Shown in pieces: positions 53,228 through 64,000 of a stretch of DNA of 64,000 nucleotides. Position 1 is the first letter of the stretch; the number at the start of each line of letters is the position of its first letter. The notes under the pieces were generated by a model. That model was not told the origin of the DNA and did no database searches. It saw only the letters and a program-made list of their open reading frames with translations. The translations under genes were made by a program, and so were the position numbers. The stretch comes from Galdieria partita (Eukaryota; Rhodophyta; Bangiophyceae; Galdieriales; Galdieriaceae), in the NCBI GenBank assembly GCA_025991245.1, contig BQMJ01000016.1, positions 186,001-250,000 of the forward strand, read 5' to 3'.

Positions 53228-55523
53228 TTAGTGGTCACACAAGTATTCATCTAACCACAATAAAGTATGCATCCAAGCATCATCGTTTGATGGAGAATCA
53301 TTTATAGAATGATCCGAGTCAGGATACCACAATAGCTTGCTAGGAATCTTTTTCGATTTCAAAATTTGATACCATTCGATACCTTGAGATGGTGGTACTC
53401 TACGATCGCTTCCTCCTACTAACAACAAGGTAGGTGCTTGACAATTCTTAACATGAGAAATAGGAGAATGGCTCCACATTCGAGCGAGTATATCGGGTTG
53501 TGCCAATAATGATTCCATTTTATCCTTCGCTTCCCAAGTAGAATAACCAAGTTCTGTAAAACACCAATCCCTTATATCCGTTGAAGAATGCATAGAAACA
53601 ATGTTTGTTACTGGATTGCGCAAGACAGCCACTCGATATATAGATGGATATTGCGACGTGAGATGAGCACTTAAAAAGCCTCCATGACTACCACCAAGAG
53701 CAGCTACACGTGTTTCCTTGGAAAGACTAGGAACTACTTGTCGTGCCCATTCTGTAGCAACAACACATTCTTCTACATCTTGATAACCTATCTTCCCAAT
53801 CAAACTATTCAAGGATTGTTGTCCTCTTCCCAACGATCCTCTGTAATTCACCATCAATACTGCATAACCTCTCAAAGCTAAAAACACAACACCCAATTGA
53901 AATTGTATCAAATGACTTGAATGAGGTCCGCCATGAGGAAAACAAATCAAGCACATTCTCTTCTTTTCGTTTAAATAAGAAGGACGAGGATACACGATAA
54001 ATGCCTCAAAGGTTCGATCATGTGGCTCAAAAGATTCTGAATGCGATAACGCTAACAACTTGACTTGTTGCTCTTCTGTTAACTGTAATCTTGTTGGTGT
54101 TATCCAATCCAGCGCAAATGAAAGATCCAAAGGTTCACTAAGTCGAATTCTATCCAACACGCGATTTTCTTCTAAAGATAAACGTACTAAATAAAGAGAT
54201 GAAGAACAAAGAGGAGTGCTAATGTTCAATAAAATATTATTGGAGAGCACATCCAGTACAAAAATATTTTCCTGTTCATCACCGGAAATATCGATAGGAC
54301 GTATATCTACTTGAGCAGGATCTGTTAAAGACACATTCCTGACTTGTAATAAAACTGATTGAGAATTCCAAATGGAGTCCATCCATAAAGTTTGCTTGTC
54401 TTGCCAAGGATTGCTGGGTAGAGAGTGTAAATAAAGTCCTGGAAACGAATTTTCATTATTACTATTCTGATGCACTCTATCGATCAAAGTAACTATTCTC
54501 GATGCTTTCCAGTCCACAAGACGAAGTATACTTGTTCCATTATGAACATCCTGTTGAGTTTTAGGAGTAGAGACATATATTATCCAATCTCCTGACGGAT
54601 GAAAACGAGGAGAACGAACACACCAATCTAAGGATTCCTCTTGAGGATTGGTTAGTGACTGAATGTCTTCCAGTTTGGCATTATCTTTTGATAAAGCAAG
54701 ACGAGCTGATAGAAGAAAACTGGGCCTATTGTAACAATATTTGACTCCCAGTGGATAAGATTCCTAAGATTACTTTTGTTTAGAAATGAGTAAATGAAAG
54801 AAGTACCTTTAGTACCAAGTGTCTACCAATCAAAACTATATGATTACTATTTGGTGACCACTGGGGTTCTGAAACTGCCAACTGATCGTCTATTCCTTGT
54901 ACTCGTAATATTTGAAACATATCCAATACAAATAGTGCTGCCAACTTCTTTCCAGTATAAGTTTCTCCAAAGTCCACTTGACGAACAAACTGCTCTCCTT
55001 TTTTTTGTTCCGGTTTAGAATCAGTAGCAAAGAATGACGTTGTAGGATCACTGGGTTGTTCAGCCAAATACAACAGTTTCTGTTCATCTGGAGACCAAGC
55101 GACTCCTCCAAACCACTCATCGAAATAAAAAGAGCCGTGCAGCGTCTCACTACAACGGATACTTCTTTCCAATGTAGAGTTGTTCCATATTTCTAATCTC
55201 CTGTTTGAAGTTTTTCCGTTGGTTTGAAAAAATTTTACAGTATGTTTTCCAGAAGGACTCGAGGTCATATAAACACAATCATCCTCTACAGCAGACAAAG
55301 TAGAGTCAAAACTTCCAACAGATTGCCAATGAAAACGCAAGAACTTTCGTTGTTTCTCTGAGACAGGATCTCGTGTAGACCACAAACTTGTCAACTTGCA
55401 ACTTGAAGAAGTGTCCGAACGATCAAACCACGCTCGTGTTATAGAAGGTGCACTGTAACATAGAAAAGAGTATAGTTCTGTTGGACTTGCACATAAGTAC
55501 TCTGTAAGAGCTGAAAGAGTCAT
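53228..55523 (-). CDS. APEH: Acylaminoacyl-peptidase (prolyl oligopeptidase family, S9C)
   Basis: Serine peptidase that releases N-acylated amino acids from short peptides, usually cytosolic. Two exons, 55523-54807 and 54763-53228 (750 aa, normal for APEH). The N-terminal half is a beta-propeller (WFGGVAWSPDEQKLLYLAEQ; RSPRFHPSGDWIIYVSTP). The C-terminal hydrolase has FPHGGPHSSH (oxyanion HGGPH), NYRGSLGRGQQSLNSLIGKI, the nucleophile GGSHGGFLSAHL, the Asp in LLVGGSDRRVPPSQG, and the His in YPDSDHSI. The catalytic triad is therefore complete. Start at ATG 55523. It is head-to-head with NUP160 (86 bp). Confidence 0.94.
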
Positions 55524-55609
55524 TGTTATTACTCTATCACTTCTCTATGAAGAATATGTATAGTCTTAACATAACGATCGAAATGAGAAATCATTGAAAC
55601 GCAGTGAAC

Positions 55610-58600
55610 ATGTCCAAGTATTGGAAAGAGACGTGTTGCTTTTCATGGTCTTATGTAACCGACTGGCAAGAGTTCTCCGTTGTGATAGAGGAATCAACCG
55701 AAAGTTGCATATCTGATGTTGGAGTTACTGAAATTTGGAAATATGGTGGTGTCGTTGGGAGTATAGAGAAAGGGAGTTTGTTCCTCTGGAGGTTTCAAGA
55801 TAACTTTCTAGAAGTAGTTTCCTTGAGTGCTTTGAATTTTGGAAGATTTCAAGGTATGGGTAGAAAGAATAGTTGTTATACTGTATTTACTGCTTCTAGG
55901 AGTTCGAATTGTGTTTCGATCTCAAGTTTTTTGTTGTCCTCCAGCCATTTTTGTAGTTTACAAGACTGAAAGGGAAGTTGAGTTGTATATTTATGCTGCG
56001 CATCCTTCAGGAATAATTGTATGTAATTTTGTTGCTTGAACGTCATCTTTTTGAAGTATTTTCTAGTCTCGAATTGCTTTGCTATGGCGTGATGGTCTAT
56101 TTTATGAACCTCACATTGTAGAAAGCTGTTTTTTATCGAAAGACATTTTTGTAAAGCAGTTGATTGCGATAGACACGAATGTTTGTCTTGTTATCGTTGC
56201 GAACTGGCCAACTGTGTTTCGAGTGGTTTTTTCAGATTCTTCCACTTCCTTCCGGTTACTGGAGATACCCGAAACAAAAGAACCGGTCACCAAAACAGGA
56301 CTGTTGGGTCGTGTTTTTCGCAAAAAGCGTATTTCAGAAGATAAAGATGCGGAAGTTTTAGTTTGTGCTACAATCAATTGGGAAAGTCGGCTTCTCCTTG
56401 TCGTTGATTCAAGTGGAGTTTTTTCGTTGATTGACAGCACTTTATTGTCTTGTGTTGCGCAGGTATACAGCTCTTGATATAAATTGTCATTGGAAAACTT
56501 AAGTTTTTAGTTGAAATATCACAAACTTGCTAAGAAGGAGTATTGTGAGATATTTCCCTGCGAAAAGGAACATTTCCTTGCTGTATTATTTGTCGACGAT
56601 GCCTTGTCATTATCTCCTTCACTACATCTCGTGGATATATTTATACAACAAGATTCTAGTGATGACAGAACTATTTTATATAGTCTTCAGTCACATACTC
56701 GGTTTATCTATAATACACCTATTCATATTCAAGGTATGGTTTTTCCGGTGTATCATACAAAGTTTTGTATATAGTTGTTTAGTTGGTTGCTATATGAAGA
56801 GAGAAGGAACGTTAGTTGTACAAGATGAGGAAGGGAGAATTTTTTCAATTCCGATATCTTCAGGTCATTTGTCTAGTAACGAATCCGATCCTTTATATGC
56901 TGTATTTGATTATTATAGTGAATGGAATGATTATGGCGGTCTTGGTTGGGCATTAGATGAAGTATATGAGAAGACGCCCATTCAAATGCTATTTGCTCCT
57001 TCGTAAGTCGTCACATGTTGTCATTGCTAAAGTTGCCTTTTGACTTGATGGTTTCCTAGTCGTTTTTCGGATAATGTCTTAGCTAAAATATTCAGTCAAC
57101 CCCAATATACAAGTCGCAAGAGTTTATTTTCCTATGCAAACTCCCAACCATTCAGGTAATGCACTATCTAGAATAGTACATGTTTTGATAATGGAATACT
57201 AACTTTTATTATGAAGTACTAAGGATTATAAAAGATTGGTATTATCTGCTACCAGATTGTCTTGGGAAATAGAGTCTTCCTTATTGAATATATGTATGGA
57301 TGAATCACTGTGTGTTTGCTTTGTTGTACGTCAAGCAAGTGTCAGTGTACTTCGAAAAATGGAATCTTTTGAAGAAGTTTCCATTCAAAGAGATTTCGAA
57401 AACTTATCAAAAACACCCAGTAGAGAAAACTATTTTTATGATATTTCTTCATTACCGGATATAGTGAGACATTCTGGTAGTTTTGAGCTTTTCACTAATT
57501 CTTTACTGTGGAATTCGTTACATTTTTTGTTACTTCAATTGGTTACATGTTTGAAAGCATGGAAGCAACGTCATGATATTCACGAGACATTTCAGGTTGT
57601 TCTTCGAATCCATTTTTCTTTCAGATTGTGAACTTATCATCTTTAGGAGGACTTCTTAATATATTATGCCAATTATCCCAGCGAGCATAACATTTCTTCT
57701 TCACTCATTGACGAATTCATGTGGTTATGTTTGAAGAAACTTCCGTATTCACTTCCGCTTTTTGAACATTCTTTGAATTTGTGGATGAAAGACAACTTTC
57801 ATTTAGAAAGGAATAATGACGAACTTGATTGCTGGTTATTGTTATGTTATTACTTGAAGTTTTTTACTCCAAGTCCTAACATTATTGTATTTCTGTATGA
57901 TCGAAATGAATGGCACACTTTGCTGCAAGTTTGTGAAATGTTGAAAGAAAGTTATCCAATCATATGTTATGGTATTGGTTGTTGGATACATCTGAGGTTG
58001 CATCAAGTAGATTTGGCAGAGTTATCTTTAACTCAGTTGCTTGCAATTCTAGGTAAAGTTAATTGACTATATTCAATTGTAATGGAGGACTTATTCCAAA
58101 CATCTAGAGGAGACGGAATTTTCTTCGGAAACTCAACTAGTCAAAGTAGTTGTAGGGATTGAAAGGGAGCCGCTATCTTTCTGGTTAAGAGAAGCCTTTT
58201 TCAAGTTTTTAGATAGATTAGGATACACTGAACGTGCTATTCGTATGGGAAAAGAAATGATTGCCATGGCTAAGGATGACTATAGCATAGCAAGCATCAG
58301 AACTTTCATTTTCAATGGCTACCTGAAAAATCGAGAATGGAAGAATGCTTTGGAATTGTTGCTTTCGAGTTCTCATGGTAAGCTTTTTTTTATATTTGTA
58401 TATCGGATATGAAAAAGATTTTATGCTTTCTTTTTAGTTGGTGCTCTGAGTTCGTGGACTGACGATTTTAATTTGTTGATTCATTCTTTGGCTGAACATC
58501 GTCAACTTGATTTGCTTTATACTATCCAACTGTTGCCCCCCACTCTTTACTATCGTATTGGAGAAATTTTGTATCTTCTTTTTCAAGGACAACAAGTTAC

Positions 58601-59887
58601 TCGTGATTCTTTATCAGGTGGCTTTATAGAGTAAGTAATCATCAAGCGAGAGAATTTAAAATTGATTTTGTGATAATTTAGACACTTATTGGATAGTTAT
58701 AGATGGTATTATTTCGTGAAGGAGTTTTATCTTGCAAGTAGAATAGCTTTGGAAGGATATTGCAAGATAATGGAAAGTTTCAACTCTATTCCAAGACTGC
58801 CTTGGTTGAGAACATGTATTCGATTGATAGGCTTAGTTTGCAACTCTTTGACTATGATTTCCCATCATTACGATCGGTATTTATTACTAAGTGGTGGTCT
58901 TCTTGAAACTTTGTGTAAGGAGTCAGGTTTCAGCGATTGGTTTTCTTTGAAAGGAAATCATCAAGTTGCTCGGAACGTGAAAGTGAGACTTGAATTTTTC
59001 CAGTTTTTAGGCATTGTTCGTGGAGCTCAACAATGGTTATTAGAACATTTTCCACTGGAAGTAAGAAAGTTTTGTTTTCAAGCTATAAAAGATATAACAT
59101 CTAGAAGGAAAGAAGTAGTTGTCCGCTAGTGAAATCAGTAGATATCTCGTCAGTCAAATGGTTGTTGACTAGTCTTATTCAACACAAAGAATGGAATCTT
59201 TCATTTCAGATTGCTTATCAAGGAAGTTGTTTGTTAGTCTCTGATCAGTTATTTGTGTTGTGGTTTCGATTGGTTGGTATCTATTTGATGGAGCACGAGT
59301 CTTCTATGGAAGCAGACAATTTGTGGGTACAAATAGTGAACTTTCTATTGAAGGCGGAGTCTATGTATGCAAAGTTTTCTGCCAATACGTTTTCATATGG
59401 ACAATTTGGAATCGTTTTATTACAAGGCATCTTGTCACATGCTCCTATAGACTGGTGCATTCCTAGATGGCTTCTTGAATTGTCGGGATGGTAAGTTTAT
59501 TATTCATTTCATTTGAAGAAATGATAATTTTGGAATAGGGGTGAATATTCAGGTTTTCATGAGGATACCAATGTCCCTAATCATAAAAGAAAGGGTAAGG
59601 AAGGAATAGACAAGTCATCTGTAGGATTTACACTTGAATTAGGAAACATGTCACGTTTGATGCAACTTTTGATAGAACATGGACGTCTAAAGGAGGCATT
59701 AGAGTTTATGTGTGTGACACTAGAGAACAAACAAAATTCAAGCAATATTCTTCTGACTTGGACTTTTGTTGATGCTCTGCTTTGTATGAAGAATGAAGAC
59801 GATATCTTGGATAAGGATATTATCAAAGCCCAAAGACGCTTGAAAGATTTAGCCTTGACTTGTTTGAAGCAACCTGGCTTGTTATGA
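55610..59887 (+). CDS. NUP160: Nucleoporin NUP160/Nup120 (Y-complex)
   Basis: Large scaffold protein of the nuclear-pore Y complex, about 13 exons. The N-terminal part resembles the Nup120/160 beta-propeller start, with a short IWKYGGVVGSIEKGSLFLWR followed by LEVVSLSALNFG. The C-terminal two thirds are helical. Recognisable family segments are HLLDSYRWYYFVKEFYLASR (the WxxYxFxEKRYxxAA region) and APIDWCIPRWLLELSGW (family IPxWLLxSY). Sequence similarity is weak throughout, as is usual for this protein, so the call rests on these two segments, size and fold type. RIC1 was considered and fits less well. The end is TAA/TGA-bounded at 59887. Confidence 0.6.
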
Positions 59888-60263
59888 TCTATACGAATGA
59901 TTATGTTTGATTTATAAAATCCTAAAATCTCAAAACACAAGTAGGAAGTGATTTGTTGGAATTTTATGATCAGAATTATTTGTCTTTGTTCTTCGAATAA
60001 GATTTAACTTACAATAGGGCTCGAAAAACCAAATGAAATTGGGGACAAACTGGAATAATATTTCCAAAAGGATAAAACTACATATCATTATCCAGTGTTA
60101 GGATGCAAGTTATTACATGACATATATATATATATATATATATTCAACAACTTATGCCATCTATTCTACTATTTCGTAATTGTTGGACAACTTTTGTTCA
60201 GGATGGTCTCGAAACAGTCTTTCCAAAGCTTATTGAGTTTTCTTTAAAATGCAACTTGAAAAG
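59888..60263. other. Spacer with a TA microsatellite
   Basis: 376 bp between convergent genes, AT-rich, no open frame. It contains the (AT)n tract listed separately. Confidence 0.5.
60122..60143. repeat. (AT)11 microsatellite
   Basis: An uninterrupted run of AT dinucleotides in the spacer between NUP160 and COX11. It is likely length-polymorphic. Confidence 0.9.
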
Positions 60264-61278
60264 TCAAATTACCTCGACTGGATAAACTGCTGGTGACTCC
60301 TTATTGATAATTTGGTTATTTTCATCTCTATACCAGCCCATCTTTTGTAGCATTTCATCACTAACGTCTTCCGAAGGAAAGAACGTGTATGAAAGGGAAA
60401 TGTCAGTAACGTCATTCATCTTCGAATCTTTTACAAACTCGGGATCTATGAAAAAGAAAACAGGCATTTCGATCACTTCTTTGGCTTTTAAACGTTGTTC
60501 TTCAAAGCAAAAGCACTGGATTTTGTTGAAATAAATCCCAGCTTTTGGTGGTTGAACATTATAAGTGGCAATACCTAAGATATCTTCATCCGACTTATTT
60601 TCTGCTCTATAAAAAGCTAACGCCGTTTCTCCTGGAAATACTTTTACTTCTCTTTGTTCTGGAACAAAAGTCCACGGGAGGTCAGAGTTTACATCTGCAG
60701 TAAAATATATCGTGAGAGGTCTATCAGTGGGAACCATTCTGGTTTTTTGCTACTCCCAATTTTTAGCAATCTGGAGAATTTCTTGGTAAGTTTTTATCAC
60801 TTACAGTTGGGGTCTTAAAACCAAGGAAACCTCCGGTGTCTTCTTTGGTAGTTCCACCGAAACCTGTCGCTTGACAAAACATCCGATAAAGTGGTACAGT
60901 TCCATATGTCAATCCAAACACACCAACAGTGATTCCAGCTCTAGTCAAAAAGATTAGATATATCAAAACACTTCAATCTGCTTACGCCCAAGCTAAAAAG
61001 TTTTTGTTCTTCGCTCGAACCTTTTCTATTCTTTCTGAGTCACCAGACTTGGAGCAAAAACGTTTATGCAGCTTAAACGTTCCATATCTTTGAAGGTTTC
61101 TTCCTGTATATACAAGAAAACTCGGGTAAACTCTACTAAAACAATAAACAGTTGCTCTCATCATCCTCTCTGCAGCAGAATCAAAAGACTTTTGGGTAAA
61201 GTTACAATTTGTCGATGAAATTTTGTTACACATCCATTCGAAGACTTTTTGTAAATCTTTTGGTCCTTTTGGTGTCAT
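60264..61278 (-). CDS. COX11: COX11, copper chaperone for cytochrome c oxidase
   Basis: Inner-membrane protein that delivers copper to the CuB site of Cox1. Three exons, 61278-60986, 60940-60805 and 60749-60264 (304 aa). The N-terminus contains a good presequence (MRATVYCFSRVYPSFLVYTG); ATG 61164 or 61161 would start there directly, while ATG 61278 adds 38 residues of unknown role. One membrane segment (AGITVGVFGLTYGTVPLYRM with FCQATGFGG) precedes the copper domain: TIYFTADVNSDLPWTFVPEQ, VFPGETALAFYRAENKSDED, GIATYNVQPPKAGIYFNKIQ, and the copper-binding CFCFEEQ. The tail after SLSYTFF is longer than usual. Confidence 0.93.
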
Positions 61279-61636
61279 TATCCTATCTCGTGGTAAAAGT
61301 AGACTGTTAACTTTCTTATGTCCCTCTGTATAACGATGAGGAAATGTCAAGCTGGATGAAAGAAGGTATGCGTGGCTAGACGTTCTGAAGAAAAAGTTCA
61401 GCGGATTTTTCGTTCTTCAAGCCGTTGTTTACACTTTCAGCCTTTAATTTCGTTGTTAGGGGCTAAACAGACTTTGAGATTGTACTGGAAGCTATGACTC
61501 TACTGAAGTTGGACTTTCCTGTCAAATACTGAAACCCAAAGATCTTTTGGATGAAATATTGGATTCGTTACTGATGGATAATACTTTCGTTCAACGTAGA
61601 AACTGGGTGGCAAATGAACGAAAAGAGTCAGACCCT
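61279..61636. other. Spacer with an unsupported open frame
   Basis: 358 bp between the COX11 start and the next minus-strand locus. A plus-strand frame covering about 61480-61744 (LKPKDLLDEILDSLLMDNTF) is open but has no ATG before its middle and no family likeness; it also overlaps the neighbour on the other strand. Confidence 0.35.
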
Positions 61637-63411
61637 TTATGTTTTAGTCTTTGCAACTCTACTATGAGATGTGATAGCCGCGAGGCGTTGGGGACTATTT
61701 CTTATGAAAATTGGGGCACCCGTTCTTCCATGCAACTTGAATAATATATCTGGACTATGAGATGTTGGCTCAAATGGAATATATATCTTTTCGAATTCTA
61801 ACATTTGTTTCCACTCATTGATACCGAATGTCGTTCTCTCTATTTCCGGTGTAGATCTAGTATAATATATAGATTTCATATAGTAAGCACTAGATTCAGA
61901 GAAAAACTTTAAATTCATCTCTTTCCAAATAGAAAAGACAATTGACCAAGAGTAGAAAACATCAAGCTGTCTGTCGGGTGATAACAAAAATGTAAATAAA
62001 ACATTGTGGCAATGAGACCTTCCAAAACTCGACATTTGGATTCACAAAAATATTCCACAGGCTGTGACTTGAGGGTTTGTAATAGTAACCATTCCAACCT
62101 ATCATTCTTTACACTTTGATCAATATATACAATGAGTAACTTGGGAATCAACACTTTATAACGTTCTTGGTGGTTTTCATCTACAATCAACCGACGATAA
62201 AAGCACATATCTGTTACTAGATCAAACAGAAATACATCAAAAGTAGAGCTAAGGTGCACAAGCTCATCCAACTCAAACCGAATACGATATAATGCCAACA
62301 AAGTAAGCATTTTTAACAAACGTTGACGCGTCTTGCTAAGACTACTCAAACGAGGCAACAATGGATCAACACAATAATTTGTTGCTATGGAATCATTTAT
62401 TATCATCCAAAATCTTTCTTTAGATAATAACAACTGGTCTTGTGATAATTTACAATGCAAAAGGTAGTTGATTGCTTTCACAAGTAAACCAGGAACACCA
62501 CCACTAAGTTCCAGTAATAACTATTCTGCAAGTTCACTCGTTGCAAAGTGTTGGTGACAAAGGATTTGTGAAACTTTAGGACTGCCATTAAACAAAGAAG
62601 AAGAACTTTTCTCCAAATGTTCGATGATGCTACGCTTTTCATGTGGTGAGAGAGGAATAAGAGTCAACTCAACCCTGGATACTGAAGCTGCGTAATTATG
62701 TATACTTAAGCCTTCACTTTTTCCGACAACAATAACGAATACATTGCACTGCTTACAGAGTCTCGAAATAAACCCAACAAAGTCGTTGTATAAAAAAACT
62801 CTACCATCCGGGGTCCTTTGGAAATGCAATTCGTCGTCACTCTCATCTAGAACACCAACTTCATCAAAAGCAACAAGAAGAAACTGATCAGAAGAAATAC
62901 CCAAAATCTTCCGCAGCTCAGGAAGTAAAAATTGTGGAAAGATAGAAATCTGTTTGTAGGCATCTTCAGGTTTCATAAACGACAAACCGACCTGAATACG
63001 GGCCGATTGATATAATAAGTAGTAGACAGCCCATTCCAGACTTTTTTCTTTAGGTTCAGTGGGTTTGAGCTCTGTCAAATCCACATAAAGTAGACACATA
63101 AAGTAGAACTGCTTCATGTAACTTGTCCAGAAAGGATCTTCTGCGGTCTTTTTCATAATCACATATGTTCTCAAGTCCTACTAGTGCTCTTTCACCCATA
63201 CTCTTCACGAGTTCGAAATAACTTTTTTACGAATCGTGTCTTTTCACTTCCAAAGAGAAGTGGGGCGAAAGGAATGACTGGTTTAAAAAGAACGATCGAC
63301 TTCCCGGCGAACCTGCAACACGTACAACTGTCGAGTTGTTAAAACCAAGTCTTGTTCTGTGTTTACTAAGACAGTGTCATACGTGTCTTGTTCTTGGAAA
63401 ACGCTCGACAT
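61637..63411 (-). CDS. P-loop NTPase-like locus (STAND/Crinkler-RHS-like), structure uncertain
   Basis: Several open segments on the minus strand look like one NTPase. 63174-62521 has YFMCLLYVDLTEL, a Walker B-like FLLVAFDEVGVLDESDDE, VFVIVVGKSEGLSIHNYAAS (sensor-like) and PLSPHEKRSIIEHLEKS. 62520-61915 continues with LLLELSGGVPGLLVKAINYL and KCRVLEGLIATMFYLHFC. 62035-61637 has TTFGINEWKQMLEFEKIYIP and SPDILFKLHGRTG. Upstream near 63320-63290 a GSPGSRSFFL stretch resembles a P-loop lacking its Lys. The segments are in different frames. Introns of the usual size could join some of them, or the gene may be decayed. Family likeness (archaeal-type ATPases, known to be expanded in Galdieria, or the CRN/RHS group) is inferred from order and spacing of motifs only. 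Confidence 0.4.
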
Positions 63412-64000
63412 AGTGGACGAGGTGTTGAAATTGAGTCAGAAAAATGCCAACGCAAATTTTTCCAAGTAGTTTTTCTTTTTCACAACTATTTCTATAGAAT
63501 GAACTTCTTTCTTATTTATATTCTCGAACAAAATATATTTCATTTTGTAATGTAAATTCTGAGAAAGAATGTTGCCTAATTTTTTAATATACTGAGCATT
63601 GTAACTTCTCCCCCATTCATCATAATAATAGTTTTAGTTTGAAGCATTGGAATGAAAAGATTAGATATATTATAAAAGGAAGGGAAGAAAGGAAGAGTTC
63701 TTCTGGATTGGCATTGATAGAGTAGCTGAAAATGTAAATGTATTTCATAGAAAATTGGATTATAATTCATCCCAAAGATACAATTCATTCGCAAGGCAAC
63801 TACAAGTTGTAAATTTGACAACTCGATTTCTGTTGGTTTGGTTGATGGGATGCCGAAATACATTTGTAGCAGATGTAAACAATTTAATGGTTTCGTAAAC
63901 ATTAGGAAACTTTTCTTTAGGGTGTCAAAGGAACAAGATAGTGCCACAAGTGGAACATAGCTAACTTTCAACTTCACTTGTTGTGCAAGTAATTTGGAAG
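63412..64000. other. Right-edge region, no confident gene
   Basis: 589 bp of AT-rich sequence. A minus-strand frame at 63576-63977 (133 codons, no ATG start) is long for its composition and could be an exon of a gene beyond the window, but no motif supports that. Nothing else is seen. Confidence 0.35.

Noticed and set aside
60122-60143. TA run considered as a terminator or mobile-element target site
   Set aside because: It is a plain microsatellite without flanking inverted or direct repeats.
61480-61744. Plus-strand frame with an acidic segment (DLLDEILDSLL)
   Set aside because: It has no ATG near its start, overlaps the minus-strand NTPase-like locus and matches nothing known.
1-64000. 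Transposons, LTR or virus-like elements, CRISPR arrays, rRNA
   Set aside because: No transposase, reverse transcriptase, integrase or capsid-like frame, no long terminal repeats, no regularly spaced repeats and no rRNA sequence were seen.

Overview
This is a compact, AT-rich nuclear window from a photosynthetic eukaryote. It is most likely a cyanidiophyte red alga of the Galdieria type. The evidence is short spliceosomal introns (mostly 45-65 nt, GT-AG, several per gene) in nearly every gene, 38 gene models in 64 kb, spacers that are often under 100 bp, and eukaryote-only proteins (RPT3, MED4, NUP160, TEN1, PNO1, dynamin). A strongly cyanobacterium-like MiaB points to a plastid lineage. Cyanidioschyzon is a poor fit because it has very few introns. 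The assignment is inferred from sequence style, not from a search.

Layout. 1-10 kb: an unrecognised gene cut by the left edge, a CDF zinc transporter, a B12-chaperone GTPase (MMAA/MeaB), a hormone-sensitive-lipase-like esterase and 2-oxoglutarate dehydrogenase E1. 10-20 kb: PNO1, a dynamin-related protein, alternative oxidase, glycine cleavage H protein, glutathione synthetase and a TraB-domain protein. 20-25 kb: mitochondrial uS7, a parvulin-MiaB fusion, an AGC kinase with a degenerate DFG motif, and proteasome RPT3. 25-36 kb: a SulP transporter, mitochondrial uL6, NMN adenylyltransferase and NAD synthetase side by side, an NT-C2 protein, and a PiT phosphate transporter. 37-44 kb: an MDR oxidoreductase, a methyltransferase, an ER-type DnaJ, a small membrane protein and long-form tRNase Z. 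44-55 kb: an MLK-type casein kinase, UTP3/SAS10, TEN1, TOM40, an MFS sugar transporter, MED4 and acylaminoacyl peptidase. 55-64 kb: NUP160, COX11 and a P-loop-NTPase-like locus at the right edge.

Themes. Mitochondrial functions are frequent (OGDH, AOX, GCVH, uS7m, uL6m, TOM40, COX11, MMAA), and five transporters or carriers of ions and sugars are present. The last two NAD-biosynthesis enzymes are adjacent on one strand. The most unusual general property is packing. Several same-strand neighbours are separated by 1-30 bp or overlap by 8 bp, three head-to-head pairs have only 30-33 bp between start codons, and one convergent pair overlaps by 7 bp. The most interesting individual items are the parvulin-MiaB fusion, a 9-nt microexon in the TraB gene, the NFG kinase, a red-algal TEN1 candidate with a stop-free 60-nt intron, and the NAD gene pair. 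I saw no virus-like element, LTR, CRISPR array, rRNA or tRNA.

Splice sites were chosen by eye so as to join frames and family motifs. Where exon sums are given they divide by three.
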